DNA of 64,000 bases from Desulfoscipio sp. XC116 (GTDB lineage Bacteria > Bacillota > Desulfotomaculia > Desulfotomaculales > Desulfallaceae), in NCBI RefSeq assembly GCF_039851975.1, contig NZ_CP156660.1, positions 3,849,035 to 3,913,034 of the forward strand, given 5' to 3'. Under the pieces are notes generated by a model. The model ran no database searches. It was not told the origin of the DNA and was given only the letters and a program-made list of their open reading frames with translations. The translations under genes and the position numbers were made by a program. Positions 53,050 through 61,573 of this stretch are shown one piece after another. The number at the start of each line of letters is the position of its first letter. Within the stretch, counting starts at the first letter, position 1.

Positions 53050-53517
53050 ATGAAGGCCAAAGATATAATGGTTCATCCTCCTCTTGTACTCAAAGGGTCC
53101 ACTTCTGTTGCCACAGCGTTAAAGTCCCTGGTTTGTCAGGATGAGGATGGCGCGGTTGTTGTTGACAGTAACGACAATTTTACAGGCATGGTTTCAACGA
53201 AAGACTTGGCCGGGGCCTTGGCAAACAGGGAAAGCCCGCATGGATCACTGGAAGGGTACACTAAAAGTGATCACTCCGCAGTATCACCTGATATCGACAT
53301 AAAGGAACTGACGGGCAGGGGCCCGTGGGCCGTGGTTTATGATAGACGAGTGAAAGGCATCATAACCCGCAATATGCTTAACGAGCGTCTTTTGGCCAAA
53401 AGCATAAAAAAGGCGGAAAAGCTGGAAGCAATAATTAATTCCTCCTTATTTGTCTTGTTTCTTGGGTTGATTATACTAAACTCAACTTTCACAGAACAAA
53501 AACCCCCTTCAGGCTAG
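53050..53517 (+). CDS. CBS-domain protein with IS-derived C-terminus
   Basis: 155 residues from ATG 53050 behind GGTGGGTGG. A CBS pair: MKAKDIMVHPPLVLKGSTSV, AVVVDSNDNFTGMVSTKDLA, and a short second half (GIITRNMLNERL). Near residue 144 the frame runs into the terminal inverted repeat of the IS at 53479, so the last ~11 residues (STFTEQKPPSG) are IS-coded. The original gene probably had a short C-terminal tail with a membrane-like segment (SSLFVLFLGLII). Confidence 0.75.
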   Translation: MKAKDIMVHPPLVLKGSTSVATALKSLVCQDEDGAVVVDSNDNFTGMVSTKDLAGALANRESPHGSLEGYTKSDHSAVSPDIDIKELTGRGPWAVVYDRRVKGIITRNMLNERLLAKSIKKAEKLEAIINSSLFVLFLGLIILNSTFTEQKPPSG

Positions 53518-55121
53518 GCACAGCCTGAATTAAAGAACATTAATTACTTATGTTGACATTTAAAAAGCATTAGCAACAGCGGGCAACAACCGTTTCCTTA
53601 TATATATTGGCAATTGTTGTAACCACTCACCAACTTTCTCGGCAATGACAATAGATCTTGCCTGGGGCTCTACCTTATCGGCAACAACCATGACAGAACT
53701 CATGATGGTTAATAGTTGGGTTAGAGCTGTCCGGTAATCGAGGTCTTTTACCTCATCACACATTATGAAGAACAGTTCCCCTAAAGATTTAGGGTCAGTG
53801 TTTAACCTTGACTCCCATGACAATACAATGTATCTGGTAAAAATAATGCTGGTATGAGCTATCATCATATCGTAGGAACGTCCTTGAAACTCTTTTGCCA
53901 ACTGTAGATAAGACTTGGCAACCTTAAAAAATGTCTCTATATCCCAACGCATTCCGTAGCAACGAACAATTTCCTCGCTGGATAAAGTGTAATCGGTGCT
54001 AAGCAAAGCTAACCACTGGCGCTTCTGGTGTATATTTCTTACAAACACAACCTTGGCTTTGATACCCGGCTCGATTTGAACGATAACCGAAGATAGTATC
54101 CGTTTATCGGCATAATTGGCGACAAGATTCGATTTTTGGTAGAGGTCTTTTAGGGTCACAAAAGTTAGCCATTTGCCACCAACAACATACTTTTGTTTGA
54201 GGTCCTTAACCATCCCAACAACGGTAAGGCGCTCGTTGTGCAGGGATTTAATTAAAGGCGGCAGCATAAACCAACTATCCATTAAAATGGTATCTGCCTG
54301 AACGCCGGATTTAAGCGTGCGACGAACAAGCGATGCCACAACCTCCGAAGTGCTTTGAATCGCTTCCCGGCGGCGTTTGTAACCATGTGTGCGTTTATCT
54401 ATGCATGAAGATGTTTCGCAATAGCGGTTTTTGGGTTTACTTGAACTTAGCAGTGAAAAATCAATTGGTACAAAAGAGTGCCCGTCCGACCAACCCAATG
54501 TTAGCATGCGAAATCCTTTAACAGATTTACCGCTGGTATGGTCAAAAACATTGGCAAGCAACTCCACCTTTTGGCTTCTACCGCGGCTATAAAGAGAATC
54601 GTCAATGATTAAACACCCGTTTTCTAGTGGGGGTCGTAAGCTTGGCCATTTTGGATATTACATCCTGGCTAACGGCCAATAAAAAGTTCCTCCAACCAAA
54701 CCGTGGGTTATTTAAAAACCGATAAACTACATTTTTACCGGGCAGGTCTTCTCTCCTAGAACGTTGCAGTAACCTAAACCAGTTTTTATTTGCAAAAACC
54801 ATCAAGAAAACCAAACAAAAGACTGTTAGGCTCGAAAATCCAAGGCCTTTAACTATGCCGGCTTTGCGCAGGTAATTTGCTATATTAAATTCCGAAAAAA
54901 CAAATTGAAGACTTTTTGGTAGTTGCTTAACCCCTAAATTTTTTGTTATCATGATCTTGGACACCTTCCTTGGTCTGGTAATTTGGTTTGGGCAATTCCA
55001 TTTTACCAAAAGGATTGGTGTCTATTCTACTTTTTCAAAGATTTCAAGGGTTATTTTATTTACCCGCAGGGCCATTTAATTGTTGGCTTAATGGCCATTT
55101 TGTAAGTGGGAAAGTTGAGTT
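53479..55121 (-). mobile_element. IS4-like insertion sequence, copy 1
   Basis: Inverted repeats AACTCAACTTTCACA (53479 on) and its near complement at the right end (to 55121; AACTCAACTTTCCCA on the minus strand). Encodes one DDE transposase on the minus strand, broken by a frameshift. Left end lies in the CBS gene, right end 5 bp from the phosphopantetheinyl transferase stop. No clear target duplication, so it may be a recombination junction. A truncated copy in the opposite orientation is at 60086-60455. Confidence 0.8.
53560..54952 (-). pseudogene. IS4-family transposase, frameshifted
   Basis: Two frames: start MITKNLGVKQLPKSLQFVFS to ...TPTRKRVFNH (stop near 54602), and MELLANVFDHTSGKSV onward. 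Reading +1 inside the C5 run at about 54632 gives TTPLENGCLIIDDSLYSRG, the expected first-Asp (DDS) region that joins both frames. DDE residues DSW and later E in YGMRWDIETFFKVAK are visible. One extra C is the simplest explanation; ~465 aa if repaired. Confidence 0.8.
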
Positions 55122-55126
55122 GAGTA

Positions 55127-55897
55127 CTAAATTGAAACATTCCCATTAAAACTAATTTCAGTACTCCTGGGATAAACAATTGTACATACGTAACAGCCTA
55201 ATATAAAGGAAATGCTATTGTATTGGATAAACTGTTTAAAATAACTAACAATATAACTGTGCTTTATTTTAAGTTGATTTATTTCATAAACTTGAAATGG
55301 AGTTGCCATACCGGTTTTTAAAATTTTAGATAATGCCTCTTTAGCAGTCCATAAAACAATTAACATGATGCTGTTAGAAAAGGGAAGTGTCTTAATTAGT
55401 TCTTTTTCCTTTTCAGTTATTGGGAGCTCCAATAAATTGTTTTTATTGAAATCTATCTGCTCAATATCAATTCCCATAGGAAGGCTTTCAGGAAACGCAA
55501 CAGCCGCACCAATATTATCACAATGGCTAATGCTGACTTGAATATTTTGATTTTTTTTATTTATTACAATGGGGTGATTAAAAATACCTTGCTTTATATG
55601 AACATCCCAGAGATTTGTTTCTCCAGTCAAGATGGATAAAGCATGTTTGGCCGAATATCTTCCTAACAAATAACTTCTTTTTCTTTTTTCAAAAGTAAGT
55701 GTTTCAAAATATCTTAGTTCTTGTGGATGCAGATATTGTACTACTTCTAAATAATCTGAGATAAAAGGTAAACAACATATACATATACTTGCTCTAAACA
55801 CTCTTTCTTGATCCTTTAGCAATAATTTGCTGGTGCAAGTCCTTTGCATATCAGAATTGGCACAGTTAAATAAATCATTCATTTGATTATCAAACAT
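55127..55897 (-). CDS. Sfp-type 4'-phosphopantetheinyl transferase
   Basis: 256 residues from ATG 55897, picked because AGAGGAGAA precedes it; the longer frame runs back into an IS fragment. Motifs of the Sfp family: LGRYSAKHALSILTG, PMGIDIEQID (Mg-binding Asp) and WTAKEALSKILKTG (W-x-x-K-E-A). Converts apo carrier proteins to the holo form; the NRPS at 61574 onward would need it. AT-rich, isolated by IS elements on both sides. Confidence 0.88.
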   Translation of the reverse strand: MFDNQMNDLFNCANSDMQRTCTSKLLLKDQERVFRASICICCLPFISDYLEVVQYLHPQELRYFETLTFEKRKRSYLLGRYSAKHALSILTGETNLWDVHIKQGIFNHPIVINKKNQNIQVSISHCDNIGAAVAFPESLPMGIDIEQIDFNKNNLLELPITEKEKELIKTLPFSNSIMLIVLWTAKEALSKILKTGMATPFQVYEINQLKIKHSYIVSYFKQFIQYNSISFILGCYVCTIVYPRSTEISFNGNVSI

Positions 55898-55970
55898 TAA
55901 ACTAATTCTCCTCTTATAATTGTGTACTGCTAATCTAAACGGACTGCTTTGCGAAGTGTAACAGATATTA

Positions 55971-56878
55971 GAGCCAATTGAGAATATCAATCCCATAAAC
56001 ATCATGGCTTCTAAGACATACAAAAAACGCCATACCCAAAACAAAAGATAACTCGAATTATGGCACAGCAAGAAAGCATGAGCTTGTTTGAATTTCAACA
56101 ACGTTTTAATAGTGAAGAAGCTTGCCAAGAACACCTTTTTAATATGCGTTGGCCCGAAGGATTTTCATGTCCCCGCTGTGGTTGCAAGGAATATTACCAT
56201 ATATCATCGCGTTGGCATTATCAATGTCAAAGCTGCAATTATCAAGCACTCTTGACAGCGGGAACTATGTTCACAAAACTTGCACACTATTGCAGAAGTG
56301 GTTCTGGTCCATATTCCTGGTTGCTAACGATAAGCGAGGCTTCTCTGCCCTTTCTTTAAAGGATACAATTAACGTAAGTTATCCCACTGCATGCCTGGCT
56401 TATGCTGCATAAGATCCGAAATGCAATGTCTGGCCGATCAGCTTTATCAGCTTTCCGGATTGGTTTAATTAGATTATGCCTTCTTTGGTGGGCCAAACGG
56501 TTTCCAAGGCCGTGGTACTGAAAAAAAACCTGTCTACGTTGCAATATCAACAGATAATCAGGGCAAACCGCTTTACTTGAAAATGAAAGTAGTAGACCGA
56601 ATTAATAAAGAAACGACGTTAGATTTTGCAACCATAGTCATTGCCTCAGGGTGCACAATTACAACAGATGGATTCACCGTGTATCCCTAAGTTAAAGTCG
56701 AAGGTTACACCCATAATCGGGTTGTATCTTCTACTCCTGAAGCTGAGGAAAAACTTCACTGGGTACACGCTATCATTTCCAAAGCTAAGGCTTTTATCGT
56801 TGGCACTTTCTGGGCATGGCGTTTTTTGTATGTCTTAGAAGCCATGATGTTTATGGGGTTGATATTCTGCAATTAGCC
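55971..56878. mobile_element. Decayed IS1595-like element with ~65-bp inverted copies at its ends
   Basis: 55971-56037 is the reverse complement of 56811-56878 with only a few mismatches (CGTTTTTTGTATGTCTTAGA shared). The right copy is the 3' part of the transposase gene, so the left one is an inverted duplicate of that part. Between them lies the broken transposase frame and, near 56046, the end-like GAATTATGGCACAGC. Confidence 0.6.
56060..56878 (+). pseudogene. IS1595-family transposase remnant
   Basis: Starts MAQQESMSLFEFQQRFNSEE with the zinc-ribbon FSCPRCGCKEYYHISS / WHYQCQSCNYQ typical of IS1595 transposases. The frame is broken at least three times: LTAGTMFTK shifts to TLLQKWFWSIFLVANDKRGF near 56270, then stops. 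The C-terminal portion (ISKAKAFIVGTF, near 56780) is recognisable only in another frame. Non-functional. Confidence 0.75.
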
Positions 56879-57315
56879 CTTGTATATTTATACCCTATTA
56901 GTTTTTTTCATATATTTTTTTCCGGCTTACTTTTCCATCATGTTATCATTAAATACCTTACCATATTTTATATCTATCCTACAATTATATGCTATAGGTT
57001 ATTTTCTTACATAAAGTGATAAAAAATTTTATTTCTTTACATATGATGACAAAATAGTAAAAAAGCAAAATTAATGTAAAGCAATTAACAGAAAAACCTT
57101 AACATGGTAATATTGATCTTAATTTATAAAGAGCCAATTGCAAAATTAAGGTTTTCGCCCTGGAAACAAAAGGATATTGGCAAGATAAATGCAATTAATT
57201 TACAAAGATAAACAAATAGAGTCTGATGGAATTTATTGGTGCAAATATTAGCCTAAAAAAGCACAGAGATATCCTATACAAGTAAAATGCACAAAAAGAA
57301 AGATATAATTTGATA
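56879..57315. other. AT-rich spacer without a gene
   Basis: Strongly AT-rich, several poly-A/T runs, no ORF with an RBS. Likely eroded DNA between two insertion sequences. Confidence 0.5.
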
Positions 57316-58535
57316 TTACGCTACATTCGGTAACGCCTTATCTTTGAGCTGAACAATGGTTCCAGCAAGAAACGTTATCAAACAAATCATAATATCAGTA
57401 AACGCTTTATCTATACCCCTTTTAGTTAGCCGGTCCATATATAGATGGCCCTTTAACACGGAAAATAATCTTTCAATTGAAGTGCGATGCCTATAAAGCT
57501 TATGCCAGGTACGGCTTCCACGGTGGGGCTACAGAACATTCGCGGGTTTTCATTAATGGATACCCTTTTGACATACCCATAAGAACTAGTGCACCCGCAT
57601 TCACATTGGCAATCTACTGGTTGACCGAAAATCCTGGGGCAGCGAAACTTGTTGGTTAAAATTTTCTTTTCAGTGCTCCGATAAACCATAGCATTTTTAC
57701 CCGGGCATAAAGGCGTACCATAATCAGTATGTTCCTTATATGTGCCCTTTTTACCGCGGTGATTCAATTTAACTATTGCCTGGCCACGCAACTTTAAAGC
57801 TTGTGAATATATGTATTCAGCGTCATAACCAGCATCCATAAGGTAATAACTAGGGGCAAAACCAAACGCTTTATTGTGGAAATAATAGCCTTCATTCATT
57901 AAAGTTTCAGCAAACTCAAAATCAGAGTAGTTAGCTGGAGCAATCCTGGCGGCTACAGGTATCGGGCCGTGATTAGTATTAACAGCTGCCAAGTGAAGTT
58001 TATAACCATAAAAAATATCCGTTTCCCCGCTGGAAGCAGTACGGTGCCCAAAAGCGGCACCGGTTTCTCCATCCTTGCGAGGGCGTTCTTTAGCTGTAAT
58101 ATCCGTGCTATCAATAGCAATTTCTCCGGTGGAGATTGTCATTGATAAGACCTGACTTGAAAGGCTATTGCACAAATCACCAAGATCCTTTTGAAAGTTC
58201 GGACCAGTAAGTTCTTTTTCGAAACGGGAGAACACGCTTTCAGAGGGTGTAGGTTTCATGATATCGAAGCCACACCAATGGGCTAACATCGGCGAATAAG
58301 CCAAGCATTTAACTAATGCTTTTGTAGTGGTTAGCCCCATCAGCTTTTTAAGTACCAGAGCGCGAAATAATGCTTGCCTGTCGTACCCCTTGCGGCCAGG
58401 ACCGCTATAACAGGCATGAAATTCATCTAATTTTCCCCATTTAATTTGGGTAATAACTTGGTATATTTTATCTTGCTCATTAAAATTTTCTATAAAAATT
58501 TCAAAGGGAAAAAGTACTCCTTCAAGAATATACAT
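57316..58535 (-). pseudogene. DDE transposase (IS5/IS1182-like), frameshifted near the C-terminus
   Basis: The open part (57453-58535) has a helical N-domain (GRKGYDRQALFRALVLKKLM), DDE motifs AIDSTDITAK and YYLMDAGYDAEYIY, and GKKGTYKEH. Around 57525 the frame changes; in the next frame the expected C-terminus RGSRTWHKLYRHRTSIERLF (with the catalytic Glu) reads on to a stop at 57316. A 1-bp loss inactivates the protein. A GTTTCACCT/AGGTGAAAC inverted pair lies just upstream (58550-58608). Confidence 0.8.
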
Positions 58536-58673
58536 ATTAGGGTTTCACCTCGCTTGCGTTTTTTGTAGGGGTACAAAGAACATTTCTGCAAGCTAACAGG
58601 TGAAACTTTTTAATTTTGCTAGAATTTATGAGATATTTAAGCTTTTTTAATTTGGGTATGTTGCTTTTTACAT

Positions 58674-59857
58674 GTGCTAAAAGCCTTGTGGTTGGCGGGG
58701 TGTAGATTATGCAATTGGCTCTCGTATTGTAATAAGTTAAGTGATAGTCATCAAATTAATAATGAAGATGCATTAAAAAATAAATTGTCAGTAGCAGCAT
58801 CTGAAAAAACAAAATTTAATGTGATTGTTCCGTTTAGTGGCGGTAAGGATAGTACGTATGCATTGTTTCTAATGAAGGAGATCTATCAAATGCGACCCCT
58901 AGCGATAAATTTCGATAATGGTTTTCGTTCTGAATATGCAATAAAAAATTTGCATCATATAACAAATCTACTAGAAGTTGATTTAGTAACCATAAAGCCA
59001 GACTGGGGCTTAATGAGAAAACTATATAAGTGCTTTTTAAAATACACTGGAAAGTTTTGCACGGTGTGCAATGCAATAGGTTATTTAACTATTTTTAACT
59101 ATGTTCTTCAGCTTGGACATTTAATTGGGTGTTCACCGCTAGTAGTTGGTGCATGGGTGTCTAAGATTGAAGAACAACCAGATGTTTATTCCTTTGATAT
59201 GAAATATTTTATCAATACAATAAAAGAAGAAAATAATCTTTATGAGGAACTAATCAATAATTGTTTTATAGATGAAGATTTACTCTGCGCTCTAATGAAT
59301 AACCCTGACCCTAGGGTTGTAACTTCTTATGATGAATCTTTAATTGTTAATTTTATTCAATTGCCAGATTATTTAAATTGGGATATTAAAAAAAGATGAT
59401 TATAAAGTTTAATCAGGCGCCCTCTTTTCGATGCAGAACATACGCATTTGCAGGCTTGCCTTGATAAATTTTGCTACCGCTTCAATCGCAAATATTGGTG
59501 TAATCAGCTTTTTAACAGATTATTAGATACTTGTATAACCAGGCCGGTTTTAACTATGCTGAGCTAACTTTATAATCATGTAAAAAAATTACAAGTTTGT
59601 TGTGTGACAAGTTATCCTGGAAAGTTCCTGAAGGAATTGAAAGAACTCACTTTGACTGTATTGTTCATCCTGTTTCTGAGTATATTCAAATTAAAAAATA
59701 TGGATTTGGACAAAAAGATATAAGCTATTCAAATATGATTAGAGATGGCCAAATATCTAGAAATGAAGCAATAGAAATGATAAGGAAACAATCTCGCGAT
59801 GAGCCAAAAGAAATGGAAGTTTTTTTAAGGCTCATCAATATTACAAGGATGATATAA
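58674..59857 (+). pseudogene. PP-loop ATP pyrophosphatase (N-acetyl-sugar amidotransferase-like), interrupted by a small insertion
   Basis: The N-part has the PP-loop PFSGGKDSTYALFLMKEIY, then NFDNGFRSEYAIKNLHHI and KFCTVCNAIG. The C-part (59597-59857) has EYIQIKKYGFGQKDISYS and SRNEAIEMIRK. The pieces are separated by a 186-bp insertion (59395-59580) with an 8-bp target duplication. Deleting the insertion and one duplicate (194 bp) rejoins the frame exactly (330 codons). The N-terminal Cys motif of the family seems cut by upstream rearrangement. The intact enzyme would transfer ammonia or sulfur after adenylation. Confidence 0.8.
59395..59580. mobile_element. IS1595-derived mini-element with 8-bp target duplication
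   Basis: Ends ATGATTATAAAGTT (59396-59409) and AACTTTATAATCAT (59566-59579) are perfect inverted repeats. It is flanked by TAAAAAAA on both sides (59387-59394, 59581-59588). Inside is the C-terminal stretch of an IS1595 transposase (HTHLQACLDKFCYRFNRKYW and later LTYAEL-like). IS1595 elements make 8-bp duplications, so this is a deletion derivative moved in trans. Its first bases create the premature TGA at 59397. Confidence 0.85.
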
Positions 59858-60085
59858 ATTGGCATGGAGGGTGGCATGTAAGGTCTTAAAGTTTGGTGGT
59901 AAACGAATGATAATTTAATTTAGAAATGTGAAATAAATTGTGTTTTTATTCTCGCATGATAAATTTTATTCATGGCCAGTTAACTAGAAATATTGATAGC
60001 TAAAAAAGTTTTCTATTGTCCTGGAAAGTTGTGCTTTTGCGCAAGGAGTGTATCTGTTTTTATTCTTTTTATTATATATCATAAA

Positions 60086-60455
60086 TAACTCAACTTTCCC
60101 ACTTGCAAAATGGCCATTAAACCAACAATTAAGTGGCCCTGCGGGTAAATAAAATAACCCTTGAAATCTCTGAAAAAAAAATAGAATAGACACCAATCCT
60201 TTTGGTAAAATGGAATTGCCCAAACCAAATTACCAGACCAAGGAAGGTGTCCAAGATCATGATAACAAAAAATTTAGGGGTTAAGCAACTACCAAAAAGT
60301 CTTCAATCTGTTTTTTCGGAATTTAATATAGCAAATTACCTGCGCAAAGCCGGCATAGTTAAAGGCCTTGGATTTTCGAGCCTAACAGTCTTTTGTTTGG
60401 TTTTTTTGATGGTTTTTGCAAATAAAAACTGGTTTAGGTTACTGCAACGTTCTAG
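60086..60455 (+). mobile_element. IS4-like element, copy 2 (5' part only)
   Basis: Nearly the same sequence as 54765-55121 (complement): inverted repeat AACTCAACTTTCCCA, the leader, and the transposase start. It breaks off at TTCTAG (60455), where a different sequence starts. Orientation opposite to copy 1, so the two bracket 55122-60085. Confidence 0.85.
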
Positions 60456-60468
60456 AGCTGTGCCATAA
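60259..60468 (+). pseudogene. Truncated IS4-family transposase
   Basis: MITKNLGVKQLPKSLQSVFS then through FANKNWFRLLQRSR, one substitution from copy 1 over this part, then three foreign codons and a stop. No DDE motif left. Confidence 0.85.
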
Positions 60469-60509
60469 TTCAGGCTACCTCCCATTCGATATTGTTTCAA
60501 TTATGGCAC
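60460..60509. repeat. Inverted repeat resembling an IS1595 end
   Basis: GTGCCATAATT (60460-60470) and AATTATGGCAC (60499-60509) are perfect arms 28 bp apart. The same GAATTATGGCACAGC occurs at the 5' side of the IS1595 remnant near 56050. Probably what is left of the element that cut IS4 copy 2. Confidence 0.5.
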
Positions 60510-60660
60510 ATGTGTTTGGAAGCGGGAAGAGATTCCTGATTAAGCTTTATAATCATGATTAAAGTCGGCCAAGAATTATCAATGGGCTTATAATAAATTT
60601 GAATTCATGGTTAGTCTTTTGGGGGGATTGTAAATTAAATTTAAAGAAAGTGAAAAATAC

Positions 60661-61392
60661 ATGAAACATCGTAAAGAATGGATTACAAAAAAAAATAAAC
60701 TACGTATTTTGAAAATATCAAGTATTAAGTGTAATTGCTATCTTGTCACAAACGGTCAATCGACAATTTTGGTTGATACTAATATAACTTTGAAACGAAA
60801 ACAGATGCTCCGAAACTTAAATGAGCTGGGTTTTCACCAGTTGAACGCGATCGTGCTGACGCATACGCACTTTGATCATGCAGGTAATGTTGCCTTTTTA
60901 CGAAACAAATTTAGGTGCGCTGTTTTTGTTCATGATGCCGAAGAAGAAAAGTTGGCTGTTGGCTGTACCCCTTTACCTTTGGGGGCAATCTTTCCTTTGA
61001 GCATTCTAACAAGATACGTCAACAAACATCATATTGTATTGCCATTCCAAAAATATGAGCCTTGTAAAGCAACAACCATAATTCATGATATTTATAATTT
61101 AAACGCTATTGGTTTAGCAGCGTATATTTTGCATACACCCGGCCATACGTTTGGTTCCGTGAGTATCATTGTTGACGAGGAAATCGCTTTGGTTGGGGAC
61201 ACCATGGTTCATGGTGTAGGTGGTAGTATTTACCCACCGTTTGTTGATAATCCCAAACTGTTATTAAATTCCTGGCAAAAGCTATTAAATACCGGATGTA
61301 GACTCTTTTTGCCGGCTCATGGCGGTGAAAATACACGAATTGTAGTCAGCCGTTGCTTTGACCGCTATACTAAAAAGCAAAATGATTGCTAA
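60661..61392 (+). CDS. MBL-fold metallo-hydrolase
   Basis: 243 residues. Metallo-beta-lactamase fold: VLTHTHFDHAGNVAFL (H-x-H-x-D-H, residues ~67-73), LHTPGHTFGSVSIIVDE, ALVGDTMVHG and a final LPAHGGE. Glyoxalase II/lactonase-like subgroup. It lies just upstream of the NRPS in the same direction and in the same AT-rich context, so a thioesterase- or lactonase-like tailoring role is possible. ATG; RBS weak. Confidence 0.8.
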   Translation: MKHRKEWITKKNKLRILKISSIKCNCYLVTNGQSTILVDTNITLKRKQMLRNLNELGFHQLNAIVLTHTHFDHAGNVAFLRNKFRCAVFVHDAEEEKLAVGCTPLPLGAIFPLSILTRYVNKHHIVLPFQKYEPCKATTIIHDIYNLNAIGLAAYILHTPGHTFGSVSIIVDEEIALVGDTMVHGVGGSIYPPFVDNPKLLLNSWQKLLNTGCRLFLPAHGGENTRIVVSRCFDRYTKKQNDC

Positions 61393-61573
61393 TAATTATT
61401 ACTTGAGAGTCAAAAATCCTAAATCAGTATCCTATTTGCGCAAAGACCTACTTGAAGACGAAAGCTGTATCATGAGCTGCGGTTTATGCTTATGAAATAT
61501 GATGCATAGACCCGAGCATATCGCTGGAATAGACAATTTCATCGTTTATAACTAATGAAAATTTTGTAAACAG

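Noticed and set aside
53560-54952. Programmed frameshift in the IS4 transposase
   Set aside because: The shift needed is +1 in a C5 run with no known slippery/stimulator arrangement; a one-base insertion is simpler. It cannot be fully excluded.
55898-56134. N-terminal extension of the phosphopantetheinyl transferase
   Set aside because: This part is the antisense of the IS1595 remnant; the RBS AGAGGAGAA points to ATG 55897.
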